The notes below the pieces were generated by a model, which made no database searches, was not told where the DNA came from, and saw nothing but the letters and a program-made list of their open reading frames with translations. Positions 16,838 to 24,700 of a stretch of DNA of 64,000 bases are shown one piece after another. The stretch is from Pseudomonadota bacterium (GTDB lineage: Bacteria > Desulfobacterota > Binatia > Binatales > Binataceae): assembly GCA_021324455.1 (NCBI GenBank), contig JAJPJA010000033.1:1-64000 (forward strand), given 5' to 3'. Position 1 is the stretch's first letter, and each line of letters opens with the position of its first letter. Made by a program: the position numbers and the translations under genes.

Positions 16838-18073
16838 ATGAGCGAGCATGCCTCCCCCATGGCATCGCCCGCCGGCCTATCCGGCCTGCGGCGGAACTTC
16901 GATCCCGGCGACCCCGGATTCCATGCCGATCCCCAGGCCTACTATCGGGCGCTGCTGGCCGGCCCGCCCGTACAGGTAGAGATGGGTACGCTCAGCACGG
17001 TGGTGTCGCGCTACGGCGACGCGCTGCAGGTGCTGCGCGATCCGAAGCGGTTCTCCAGCGTTATCCCGCTGCAGCCCGGCACTGAGCGGTTTCACATGTT
17101 CGGCGACGTCAAGAACCCGCTATGGACCGACCCGCCCGAGCATACCCGTTTCCGCCGGCTGACCGCGTCCAGCTTCGCGCCGCGCAAGATGGCGGCGTTG
17201 GAGCCGCGTGTGCGGGCGATGACCGGCAAGCTGCTCGGCCGCATCGATGGCGGGCGCGAGTTCGATTTGGTTGCCGAGTTCAGCAAGCGGCTGCCGCTTT
17301 ATTTCATCACCGACCTGCTTGGCGTTCCCGAAAGCGATTTCGACACCCTGGTGCCGCTGGTGGAGTTTTCCTTCGTCCTCAACCAGCTCAAACCGGGCGC
17401 GCCGCTGCCAGCCGATTTCCTCGAATACGGCGCCCGGATTCGCGCCTACTTCGGCGGCCTGATGGATCAGCGCCGCCGCCGTCCGGGCGACGACCTGATC
17501 AGCAATGCCGTCGCGGCGCACGACGTTGAGGGCAAAATCAGCGACGACGAATTGTTCAGTCTCGTGATGGTCACGGTGTTGGGCGCGGTGCCGACCACCG
17601 CCGACATGATTTCCGCCGCCGTCTACCACCTGCTGACAAATCCCGCGCAACTCGCAATGGTCAGGCGCGACCCGGCGCTGGCCGCGGGCGCGGTGGAGGA
17701 AGCCTTGCGGCTGGATCCGCCGGTCCACACCACTATCCGTTTCTCCACGCAGGAATGCGAGGTCGGCGGCGTGCGCGTCGCGGCGCGGTCGCCGGTGTAC
17801 GTGATTATGGGCGCCGCCAACCGCGATCCCGCTCATTTTCCCGATCCCGACCGTTGCGAGATTACGCGCAATCCCAACGATCACCTGAGCTTTGGCGAGG
17901 GCATCCATTTCTGCATCGGCGCAGCGCCGGCAAGGATCCAGGGCCGTCTGGCGGTTACGATGCTGCTTGAGCATTTCCCGCGGCTGCGGCTGGCCGACCC
18001 GCACTGGCGGCCTGTTTTCAAAGGCAGCACGATGGCCCGCGGCCTGAACGCATTACCCCTGCGCGCCGACTGA
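16838..18073 (+). CDS. Cytochrome P450
   Basis: 411 residues, a soluble bacterial-type P450. The heme-ligand loop is SFGEGIHFCIGAAPAR with thiolate C359; the K-helix ExxR is in VEEALRLDPP; the WTDPPEHTRFRRL motif is typical of bacterial P450s. The I-helix oxygen-activation segment reads LGAVPTTADM (249-256). It keeps the Thr pair but has Pro where an acidic residue usually precedes it, so proton delivery may differ. The ATG has GAGGTG upstream. Partner ferredoxin and reductase are not adjacent. Confidence 0.93.
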   Translation: MSEHASPMASPAGLSGLRRNFDPGDPGFHADPQAYYRALLAGPPVQVEMGTLSTVVSRYGDALQVLRDPKRFSSVIPLQPGTERFHMFGDVKNPLWTDPPEHTRFRRLTASSFAPRKMAALEPRVRAMTGKLLGRIDGGREFDLVAEFSKRLPLYFITDLLGVPESDFDTLVPLVEFSFVLNQLKPGAPLPADFLEYGARIRAYFGGLMDQRRRRPGDDLISNAVAAHDVEGKISDDELFSLVMVTVLGAVPTTADMISAAVYHLLTNPAQLAMVRRDPALAAGAVEEALRLDPPVHTTIRFSTQECEVGGVRVAARSPVYVIMGAANRDPAHFPDPDRCEITRNPNDHLSFGEGIHFCIGAAPARIQGRLAVTMLLEHFPRLRLADPHWRPVFKGSTMARGLNALPLRAD

Positions 18074-18408
18074 TCGAGTGCGATCATTCAGGCAGGCCGC
18101 CCGGTTGCGATTCTGCTCTGGCGGCCGCAGCGCTAGCTTTCCGTGATAGACCGCGGTGACGACCGGCCGGTCGTCGATGACCCGGACTTCGTTGTCGAAC
18201 GCAAACGCCGCCGCCGTCTCGATACAGTCCATCGAACTATTGTTGACAATGAAGTCACTGAAACAGATGACCATAAGAATCTCAGTTACAAGCCCGGTAT
18301 CGGCATACCGCGAACGAGAGGGCACAAAGGCCGATCAAGCCTCTTCGAGCGGCGGCGGTGCAAGCATTCTCGCAAGCATGTAAACTCGCGCGCGTGGCCG
18401 CCTTTTTA
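18074..18408. other. Intergenic gap, possible gene remnant
   Basis: About 335 bp between the P450 and the HELIE-motif gene on opposite strands. A minus-strand frame (18053-18325) translates to a fairly protein-like stretch (DNEVRVIDDRPVVTAVY) but runs into the 3' end of the P450 gene and has no clear start. I treat it as a possible remnant only. No RNA gene or repeat is evident. Confidence 0.35.
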
Positions 18409-19011
18409 TCAGCGCTGCAATGCCGCCACGTATGCTTTCCAGTCCACGCCCAAACGCTTGGCCAGCGCGCGTTCGGCAGCCTGGGCGGCGTCGTGTTGGA
18501 AATGGTATGGCGCGGCCGGGTTGGCTCCCGGCTCCTCCTCCCCCTGATGCGACAGGTCGAAGGAATCCACCTGGGCCGCGGTGACGCCGGCGCCGCGGCA
18601 CAGCATCGCCTCGATCAATTCGTGAACGAAAAGCAGCGTGGCGTAGCGCGGATCCTGCTGGCTAACCTCGCTGCTGACGCGTATTTCCAGGGTGTCGCCG
18701 TGCCATAGCCAGTCGCCCGCGGTGTCGTAACGCTGCTCCTTCTCCGGCACGAGGCGCAGCCGCACCTGCATATCGGGCGGGATACCCGGAACGGAATTCG
18801 AATTGCCCATTGCACCTCCCCCCAAAGCCGTATAGATGGGATGGCCCGCGATTTCGCGTGCGACCCGCGCCATAAGCGTGTAATCGACCGCAACCGCCGC
18901 CGCGAGAAGGATCAGCGCGGCGATGCGGGCCGCATGGGCTTTCAGCATCGCCGCCCAGCGCGATGCCCGACGCGTTCCTGGTCCTGGATCGCAGCATACC
19001 GCCGGACTCAT
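18409..19011 (-). CDS. Membrane-anchored protein with HELIE (zinc-protease-like) motif, unknown function
   Basis: 200 residues. One hydrophobic segment (about 28-46, ARIAALILLAAAVAVDYTL) is followed by a soluble domain with VRLRLVPEKEQR and the motif LFVHELIEAMLC (about 127-138), then a conserved-looking VDSFDLSHQGEEEPG. HExxE with a downstream Asp/His-rich stretch suggests metal binding, but it is not the classical HExxH. The ATG at 19011 has GGAGG eight bases upstream; the first 22 codons belong to a 79-bp repeat shared with the region upstream of the next gene. M22 (18948) is an alternative start. Not recognised as a named family. Confidence 0.65.
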   Translation of the reverse strand: MSPAVCCDPGPGTRRASRWAAMLKAHAARIAALILLAAAVAVDYTLMARVAREIAGHPIYTALGGGAMGNSNSVPGIPPDMQVRLRLVPEKEQRYDTAGDWLWHGDTLEIRVSSEVSQQDPRYATLLFVHELIEAMLCRGAGVTAAQVDSFDLSHQGEEEPGANPAAPYHFQHDAAQAAERALAKRLGVDWKAYVAALQR

Positions 19012-19024
19012 TTCACAGGCCTCC
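18946..19024 (-). repeat. 79-bp imperfect direct repeat, copy 1 (RBS, start and 22 codons)
   Basis: Aligns without gaps to 19661-19739 with 60 of 79 identical bases by my count. Both copies contain a ribosome-binding site, an ATG, and 22 codons ending in ATG. Copy 1 encodes M-SPAVCCDPGPGTRRASRW-AAM as the N-terminus of the HELIE-motif protein. Conservation of the reading frame (CC, GTR, ASR) suggests a translated leader or duplicated 5' end. Confidence 0.65.
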
Positions 19025-19188
19025 AGTGAGGTGATTGGCCCGCCGCACTACTCGCGCCGTCGTCGCAAAGAACGTTGCAATCGTTTTATCCAAGACAAAA
19101 CTCATCGCTTGATCCGGTCACCGGTTGAAGGCGCCAATAAATGCCGATCGATAAATCATAGTCAGCGATAAACATAATTTCAGAAGGC

Positions 19189-19659
19189 TTATTTCTGGGG
19201 CAGCAACCTAATCAACCGAACGGAGATGACCAGATCCGGATGCTTCTCGACGTGCCCGGTCAGAACGACGAAAGAGGTGCAGGCCCTTCCGCTTAGTTCG
19301 ACCGTATATTTGGTCAATGTAAGCGGCTCGCAATCGCCGAATATCGTCCTTGCTTCACCTGAGAAGTGCTCTATAACTACAGAAACCGTGACGGTACCCT
19401 CGGAGGATAATTGGTAAGATCCTTCGATAAAATATTGGTTGTCACAGCCCAGGACTTTGCCTTGCCGTAGTAAGACGCATCCGTTGCCGCCAAGACTTGA
19501 GCCATATATCGCGTACCACAGGCCGTCCAGTTCAATGGAATCGGCTTTCGCGACTGGCAAGGCTTTTGAAAAGCGTTCTCGCGGCGCAGTTCTTCTGGCT
19601 TGGCTGCCGTTTGAAGCCACGGTTCCGGATATCTCCCGTTTAGATTTGGTCTTTCCCAT
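19189..19659 (-). CDS. GrlR-like calycin-fold protein, putative regulator
   Basis: 156 residues. After a basic, low-complexity N-terminus (1-38) comes a beta-rich domain: LDGLWYAIYGSSLGGNGCVLL, GKVLGCDNQYFIEGSYQ, VTVSVVIEHFSGEA, and YTVELSGRA. The pattern (short opening strand, reporting of a G-D-x-x-Y-x-G-x-Y segment) resembles GrlR-type proteins, first known as negative regulators of type III secretion but found widely with unclear roles. No secretion genes are nearby. The coding sequence looks more AT-rich than its neighbours, hinting at transfer. The start overlaps the 3' end of a short leader frame (19640-19726). Confidence 0.6.
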   Translation of the reverse strand: MGKTKSKREISGTVASNGSQARRTAPRERFSKALPVAKADSIELDGLWYAIYGSSLGGNGCVLLRQGKVLGCDNQYFIEGSYQLSSEGTVTVSVVIEHFSGEARTIFGDCEPLTLTKYTVELSGRACTSFVVLTGHVEKHPDLVISVRLIRLLPQK

Positions 19660-19660
19660 T

Positions 19661-19739
19661 CATTGCTGGCCGGCGCGAGGCCTTACGCGTTCCTCCTGCT
19701 GGCCGGCAGCATGCCGCCGAACCCATCTCACTGGTCTCC
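19661..19739 (-). repeat. 79-bp imperfect direct repeat, copy 2 (leader frame)
   Basis: Second copy of the repeat at 18946-19024. It contains GGGAGA, an ATG at 19726 and codons for M-GSAACCRPAGGTRKASRR-PAM, and continues only six more codons to a stop at 19640, overlapping the GrlR-like start (19659) in another frame. It may be a short leader peptide coupled to the GrlR-like gene, or a duplicated gene start truncated by frameshift. Confidence 0.6.
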
Positions 19740-20183
19740 CTTGATTGACCATCCCGAGCCGAACGGGTTTTTCGGACTGTCGGCCTGAAACGGGCTGCCG
19801 GCACCGTACGGATTGTTGACACTGTCGGCCGAATAGGGACTGCCATAGCGTCCGTAGGGATTGCTGATGGAATCCGGATCGTATGGATTCTTGCTCAGTT
19901 TGCCGCGATACTCTCCCGACTGGTTGTAGAGTTTGGGCGCGTCCGTGGTAAAGGGATTGTTCGCGCTTTGCGCGGAGTAGGGGCTGCCGAACGGGCCGTA
20001 GGGGTTGTTGACCGAATCGGACGAATACGGACTGCCGTAGGTGCCGAACGGATTGGCGGTGGAGTCGGGAGCGTAGGGATTGGCGCTGTACCGCCCCAAA
20101 TACTGCGCGGCGGCGATTAAGGGAGTGCCGGCGATAATGCCGGCGACCGCGGCAATTGTCAGCCATCTGATCGTGTGTGCCAT
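19728..20183 (-). CDS. Secreted NPYG-repeat protein, unknown function
   Basis: 151 residues with a Sec signal peptide (about 1-26, LTIAAVAGIIAGTPLIAAAQ). The mature part is made almost entirely of degenerate repeats around NPYGxxGSPYSxDSxN: NPYAPDSTA, NPFGTYGSPYSSDSVN, NPYGPFGSPYSAQSAN, NPYGRYGSPYSADSVN and NPYGAGSPFQADSPK. Asn, Pro, Tyr, Gly and Ser dominate and Cys is absent, so it is probably extended and surface- or periplasm-exposed. Similar short repeat proteins occur in other proteobacteria without assigned function. Confidence 0.75.
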   Translation of the reverse strand: MAHTIRWLTIAAVAGIIAGTPLIAAAQYLGRYSANPYAPDSTANPFGTYGSPYSSDSVNNPYGPFGSPYSAQSANNPFTTDAPKLYNQSGEYRGKLSKNPYDPDSISNPYGRYGSPYSADSVNNPYGAGSPFQADSPKNPFGSGWSIKGDQ

Positions 20184-20331
20184 CGGAGCCTGCTTCCCCT
20201 CAAAACGGTTCTGGGCGGATCTTTATACCGATTGCGTCGTCTGGCAATATCCGGAATACAGGTAAATATGGTCAGATTTGATCCATCCTGTAATACGATT
20301 TGCCGCCGGCAGGAGCGTTTGATATCAGTAG

Positions 20332-21009
20332 ATGCGAATGGCCGGACGCGAAAAGGAGCAAGGCGATTTCGCCGCGGCGCAGCGGCCGGAGCCGATGCGC
20401 AAGGCGCGCATCATCCCGTGGCTGGTGGAACTGTCGCGCACCGACGCGGCGGCGCTGGTTCGCGGCCGTCCCGGCGATCTGCCCAACCTGATTTACGAGT
20501 TGCGCCAATGGCTCGACCTCGAGCCCGGCGAGCCGCTCAATGGGGAGCTTGACCGCCTGCAGAAAAATCCGTCACGGTTGCAGCCGCCGATTGACGCGCT
20601 GCGGCAACTGATCGAAGCGGTCGCGGATCGCAGGCGTTTCCAGACGGCATACGGCGGCGGCACCGTGATACTCGAAGCCGGCCGGCTGGGCAGCGAAGGC
20701 GGCCGGGCGCTCAGCTATCGCGACGCGCGGCTGATCGACGCGATGCTGCGGGTGGCGATCGACGACATCTACGAGGACACCGAGGCGGCGTTGAGAATCG
20801 GCCGCTGCGCGCAGTGTCTGACGGTCTTTTACGCCGGGAGAAAGAACCAGAAATACTGCAGTCATCGATGCGCCAACAAGGTCGCCAGCCGCAATTACCG
20901 CGGCGCGCACGCGCAGGAACGCGCCCGCCGCGAACGCCAACGCTACCGCGACAGGGTGAGAAAGCGGACCGGACCGCGGGTCAAGGTCGGACGCGGCCTT
21001 TCGCAGTGA
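20332..21009 (+). CDS. CGNR-type zinc-finger protein
   Basis: 225 residues. A variable helical N-terminal domain (about 25-150; ends LSYRDARLIDAMLRVAIDDIY) is followed by a C-terminal zinc finger: GRCAQCLTVFY, then KYCSHRCANKVASRNYR (Cys pairs CxxC and CxxxC). The CGNR signature is replaced by CANK. Many relatives are treated as putative DNA-binding regulators with a ligand-binding N-terminal half. A basic Arg-rich tail (HAQERARRERQRYRDR) follows. No clear ribosome-binding site sits next to the ATG at 20332; a second in-frame ATG is two codons downstream. Confidence 0.75.
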   Translation: MRMAGREKEQGDFAAAQRPEPMRKARIIPWLVELSRTDAAALVRGRPGDLPNLIYELRQWLDLEPGEPLNGELDRLQKNPSRLQPPIDALRQLIEAVADRRRFQTAYGGGTVILEAGRLGSEGGRALSYRDARLIDAMLRVAIDDIYEDTEAALRIGRCAQCLTVFYAGRKNQKYCSHRCANKVASRNYRGAHAQERARRERQRYRDRVRKRTGPRVKVGRGLSQ

Positions 21010-21025
21010 AGGCTCACGAGCAAGC

Positions 21026-21088
21026 CCTCAACCCGATCCTTCACTCTGTTGAGGACGGCGAATGCGGAGCCGCCCCAGGCATGGCGGC
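21026..21088. terminator. Hairpins between convergent genes
   Basis: Two inverted repeats follow the CGNR gene: CCTCAAC/GTTGAGG (21026-21032 and 21048-21054) and GCCGCC/GGCGGC (21069-21074 and 21083-21088), the latter followed by GGTTT. They lie before the convergent Gfo/Idh gene, so they may terminate both. Confidence 0.4.
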
Positions 21089-21124
21089 GGTTTGAGGGCC
21101 TTGCGGTGAAGCCGGCCGAACCCT

Positions 21125-22135
21125 TCAGGCGCTGCGCACGGGAGCGCCGGCGGCGGCGTGCGATGCCTGCGCGGCTTTCAGCATCGCGAGGGCGGCGGCG
21201 GCTTCCTCCCGGTTGCGGCGCGCGATTTCACCGCCGGGTCCCTGCTCGATCGCCGTTTCGAATTCCCGCGCCAGCGACGCGAACCAGGTTGGGTGATAGG
21301 AGTTGTCCGCCTCTTCGAGCACGGACAAATCTTCGCTCACGCCGGATCGGCTGGTCAGGCGGATCGAACCCTCTTCGATCTCGAGCATCGCCTCGTCTCC
21401 ATAGAGCACGGCGGAGGTGCGGCGGGCGGGCGCGCGCCATGACAGATGGATGTAGCCGATGGCGCCGTTGGGGAAAGCCGCCGTGATGTCGGCCACCTGC
21501 TCCACGGTTATGGGCGGGAAGACACTTAGGCGGGCCGCGATCGATTGCGGCGCCCGCCCGCCCATCAGCCATTGCATCAGGTAAAACACATGCCATCCGT
21601 GATCGATCAGGATGCCGCCGCCGCCGATCATCGGATCGACGCGCCATGGCGCGCCGCCGGCCTGGCGCGTGCGCAGCCGCGTCAGCGCGCAGTAGCGCAG
21701 CTCGCCCAGCCGTCCCGAGCTGAGCAGTTCGTGCGCGCGCCGATACACCGGCGAATGCTTCCAGTTGTGGACGCAGAACACCAGCCGATCCCTGGAGGCC
21801 GCCAGCGCCTGCAAAGCGGTCAGTTCGCCCGTGTCCAGGCATAGCGGCTTTTCGACCAGTACATGGACGCCGGCTTCCAGTGCGGCGCGCGCGGCGGCGG
21901 CGTGATAGGCGGGCGGGCTCGCGATATCGACAAAGTCGGGCGCCTCGCCGGTCAGCAGCAGGTTCAGGTCCTCGTAAACGCGGACATTCCTGATCGCGCG
22001 CAAGGCCGCCTGACGCCGCGCGGCGACCGGTTCATGAATCGCCACGATCTCGACGTCCGGCCGCCGGCGCCATCCGGGCAGATGCCCCTGCTCGACCACC
22101 TGCCCGAAGCCGGAGATTGCGCCACGCAGTTTCAG
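21125..22135 (-). CDS. Gfo/Idh/MocA family NAD(P)-dependent oxidoreductase
   Basis: 336 residues if read from a CTG at 22135. The Rossmann start (K-LRGAISGFGQVVEQGHLP) lies upstream of the first ordinary start (GTG at 22099), which would cut into the dinucleotide-binding loop. No ATG, GTG or TTG exists in frame between 22099 and the preceding stop. The EKPLCLDTGEL motif (catalytic-site Lys) and DHGWHVFYLMQWLMG follow, then the C-terminal beta-sheet domain. Substrates are typically sugars, inositol or other polyols. It is alone between a convergent regulator gene and an F420-type oxidoreductase gene transcribed the same way. Confidence 0.82.
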   Translation of the reverse strand: MKLRGAISGFGQVVEQGHLPGWRRRPDVEIVAIHEPVAARRQAALRAIRNVRVYEDLNLLLTGEAPDFVDIASPPAYHAAAARAALEAGVHVLVEKPLCLDTGELTALQALAASRDRLVFCVHNWKHSPVYRRAHELLSSGRLGELRYCALTRLRTRQAGGAPWRVDPMIGGGGILIDHGWHVFYLMQWLMGGRAPQSIAARLSVFPPITVEQVADITAAFPNGAIGYIHLSWRAPARRTSAVLYGDEAMLEIEEGSIRLTSRSGVSEDLSVLEEADNSYHPTWFASLAREFETAIEQGPGGEIARRNREEAAAALAMLKAAQASHAAAGAPVRSA

Positions 22136-22150
22136 TGCAGTAGGTCCGCT

Positions 22151-22205
22151 ATTCCACGCGCTGTGGAATGCCTGATTCCCTCTCCCGCAATCTTGCGTGG
22201 GAGGG
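22151..22205. repeat. Paired hairpins, REP-like
   Basis: ATTCCAC/GTGGAAT forms a 7-bp stem at 22151-22169. A second, imperfect hairpin CCCTCTCCCGCAA/TTGCGTGGGAGGG spans 22178-22205 and is followed by GTCAGGGTTAGGG. The second element resembles the abundant intergenic CTCTCCC...GGGAGAG palindromes of proteobacteria. It sits between two same-strand genes, upstream of the atypical Gfo/Idh start. Confidence 0.5.
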
Positions 22206-22339
22206 AGTCAGGGTTAGGGCGACTGATGCGCTTGATGCGCAAGGCCGCGCCTGCCGATATGCGGAGCCGGGTTGGGCTTTTTGCCTGCGCCGGCAATGAA
22301 CATAAGAGGGCACTTGCGGCGATGCTCCGCGCAGGGCCA

Positions 22340-23227
22340 TCACACCAGGTAACGCCGCGCCAGTTCCTCCAGTTCCTTCTGCCAGGTCGCCGGTTCCAGG
22401 GGGAAGCCTTTGCGATACAGCGCTTCGGTGCCGACGACTATCCGATGGCATCCGGCGGCCTCGTACTCCTGGTAGGTCAGCTTGATGTCGTCGTGCTCGA
22501 AGGGACGGAACATCGTAACGTCCATTTTGCTGAAGTCGCGGCCGGCTTCGGCGCACAGCTTTCGAAGCGTCTGCAGGTTGGCGGCCAGCTGCGCGGGCTT
22601 GAGCCGCAGCGGCATCCATCCGTCGCCGATTTCGACCACGTCGCGCAGCACGCGATCGGGTCCCTTGGCGCCGCCGTTGGCTCCGATCAACACGGGAGGA
22701 TGGGGCTTTTGCGCGGGTTTCGGATAACTCCTGACGGCGGGAAACCTGACGTACTTGCCTTCGAAGCTCGCCTCGTCTTTGGTCCACAGCTCCTTCATCG
22801 CGCGGATATACTCGCGCGTGACCGGCCATCGTTTGGCGAACTCGACGCCCATGATTTCGGTCTCGTCCGCGAGCCATCCGGCGCCGATTCCGAACCACAT
22901 GCGGCCGCCCGAGAAGTAGTCGACCGTGGCGACCTCCTTGGCCAGCACCAGCGGATTATGTTCGGGCACCAGGCAGATGCCGGTCATCAACTTGATCCGG
23001 CTGGTGACGGCGGCCGCGATGCCCAGCAGCACGAACGGGTCGGGCATGCGCGAGTACCAGTCGGGAATTTCGCCGCCGCCGGCCGGGTAGGGTGTGCGAT
23101 GCTTGACCGGGATGATGGCATGTTCGGGGACAATCAGGGCGTCGAAGCCGAGTTCCTCGACTCTGCGAAACATAAGGTCGGGCTTTGCCGTTCGTTCGTT
23201 GGCAAACACCGATACGCCGACTTTCAT
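22340..23227 (-). CDS. LLM-class F420-dependent oxidoreductase
   Basis: 295 residues. A luciferase-like TIM barrel with KVGVSVFANERTAK at the start, LGFDALIVPEHAIIP, LMTGICLVPEHNPLVLAKEVATVD, FSGGRMWFGIGAGW and HPPVLIGANG, the ordered motifs of the TIGR03619-type F420 family. It probably transfers hydride with coenzyme F420 (or FMN). The start has GGGAGA upstream. Substrate unknown. Two further LLM genes lie at 50554-51639 and 54778-55635. Confidence 0.88.
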   Translation of the reverse strand: MKVGVSVFANERTAKPDLMFRRVEELGFDALIVPEHAIIPVKHRTPYPAGGGEIPDWYSRMPDPFVLLGIAAAVTSRIKLMTGICLVPEHNPLVLAKEVATVDYFSGGRMWFGIGAGWLADETEIMGVEFAKRWPVTREYIRAMKELWTKDEASFEGKYVRFPAVRSYPKPAQKPHPPVLIGANGGAKGPDRVLRDVVEIGDGWMPLRLKPAQLAANLQTLRKLCAEAGRDFSKMDVTMFRPFEHDDIKLTYQEYEAAGCHRIVVGTEALYRKGFPLEPATWQKELEELARRYLV

Positions 23228-23556
23228 AAGGTCTCCCTTCCGCGGCCTGTGCGCGCCGCCCTGATGTCATAGCGCAAATGCCGCGGCTGAGACCAACGGC
23301 GCCCGAACGCGGCGGCGCTTGCGCGAGTTCGCGCGGGTCGTTTTTCGCCGATGGATTCGGGGGAGGAATTGCGCGGGCCGCCCGCCGCGGCTTTGTTTCT
23401 TCGCGGTTGTGGCCGCGGCGCTGAAGTCTCGCGGCGCAGGTCGCTTGGCTTCGGCGTGGGACGATTTGCAGCCGCCGCTGGCGGCATGCTAATTGGCAAA
23501 CCACATCGGTCCGTGCGGCAATCCCGATCCGCGCCGCCGGACCCACGGAGAAGCTG
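23228..23556. other. Divergent intergenic region
   Basis: About 330 bp between the divergent F420-type oxidoreductase and the zinc alcohol dehydrogenase. It must hold both promoters. I see no clear -35/-10 pair, repeat or gene; open frames here are GC-rich shadows. Confidence 0.4.
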
Positions 23557-24642
23557 ATGCGCGCAGCGATTTTCAACGGTCCCGGCCAGCCGCAGAGCGT
23601 CGATCAGGTCGATATCGATCGGCCCCGGGGTAGAGAGGTACTGGTCAAAAGCGTTGCCTGCGGCGTATGCCACAGCGACTTGCACTTTGCCGACGGCGTG
23701 TGGCCGATGATGCCGCCGGCGATCCTCGGGCATGAGACCGCCGGCATTGTCGAGGAGGTCGGCGGCGACGTTACCGAATTCAAACCCGGCGACCATGTGA
23801 TCGCGTGTCTGGCGCTGTTTTGCGGGTCGTGCGAGAAATGTCTCAGCGGCAATCCGCATCTATGCTTCAACACCGGCGCGACCAATCGCAAAGCGGGCGA
23901 GCCGCCGCGCATGACCTACCGCGGCAAGCCGATCCAGGGCATCCTGTCGCTGGCCGGCTTCGCCGAAAAGCAACTGCTGCACGAAAACGCGGTGGTCAAG
24001 ATTCCCGAGGATATCCCGCTGGACCGGGCGGCGCTGGTTGGATGCGGCGTTACCACCGGCGTCGGCGCGGCGCTGAACACGGCCAGGGTGCTTCCAGGCT
24101 CCACGGTGGCGATCTTCGGCTGCGGCGGAATCGGACTGGCCGCGGTGCAGGGCGCACGAATCGCCGGCGCGCTGCAGATAATCGCGGTCGATATGTTCGA
24201 GAGCAAACTGGCGATGGCGCGCCGCCTGGGCGCCACCGACACCGTGGACGCGTCGGCCAACGACCCGGTGCAGGCGATCATGAATTTGACCGGCCGCGGC
24301 GTCGACTATTCCTTCGAATGCATCGGACTGAAGAAAGTTGCCGAACAGGCCATTGCCAGCCTCAAGCCGGGCGGCACCGCCACCGTGATCGGAATGATCC
24401 CGATTACCGAAAAGGTCGAGATGGACGCGATGTCGCTGCTGTCGGAGCGCAAGCTGCAAGGCTGCTTCATGGGTTCCAGCCGGTTTCGCCTCGACGCGCC
24501 GCGCTTTCTCCAATACTACCGGCAGGGACGCCTCAACCTTGACGACATGGTCACGCGCAAAGGCACGCTGGGCGACATCGACGAGGCGTTTCGGGCCATG
24601 AAAGCGGGCGAGGTGGTGCGTACGGTAATCATGTTCGACTGA
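23557..24642 (+). CDS. Zinc-dependent alcohol dehydrogenase (class III-like MDR)
   Basis: 361 residues. Catalytic zinc ligands C38 (CGVCHSD), H59/E60 (GHE) and the Cys in VGCGVTTG; structural zinc Cys C89, C92, C95 and C103 (FCGSCEKC...HLC). The NAD loop is GCGGIGLAAVQGA, with IAVDMFESK after it suggesting NAD rather than NADP. The overall pattern is that of class III/aryl-alcohol dehydrogenases. It is the first of three same-strand genes with the two esterases, which fits release of an alcohol from an ester and its oxidation. Confidence 0.92.
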   Translation: MRAAIFNGPGQPQSVDQVDIDRPRGREVLVKSVACGVCHSDLHFADGVWPMMPPAILGHETAGIVEEVGGDVTEFKPGDHVIACLALFCGSCEKCLSGNPHLCFNTGATNRKAGEPPRMTYRGKPIQGILSLAGFAEKQLLHENAVVKIPEDIPLDRAALVGCGVTTGVGAALNTARVLPGSTVAIFGCGGIGLAAVQGARIAGALQIIAVDMFESKLAMARRLGATDTVDASANDPVQAIMNLTGRGVDYSFECIGLKKVAEQAIASLKPGGTATVIGMIPITEKVEMDAMSLLSERKLQGCFMGSSRFRLDAPRFLQYYRQGRLNLDDMVTRKGTLGDIDEAFRAMKAGEVVRTVIMFD

Positions 24643-24700
24643 GAACCGCGGGCGTCTGCAACCACGCGCTGCGCGGCCGTATAAACAAAGGTGAGAGCTT

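Noticed and set aside
18053-18325. Minus-strand frame with a fairly protein-like translation
   Set aside because: It ends inside the P450 gene, has no start signal and no family match; kept only as a possible remnant.
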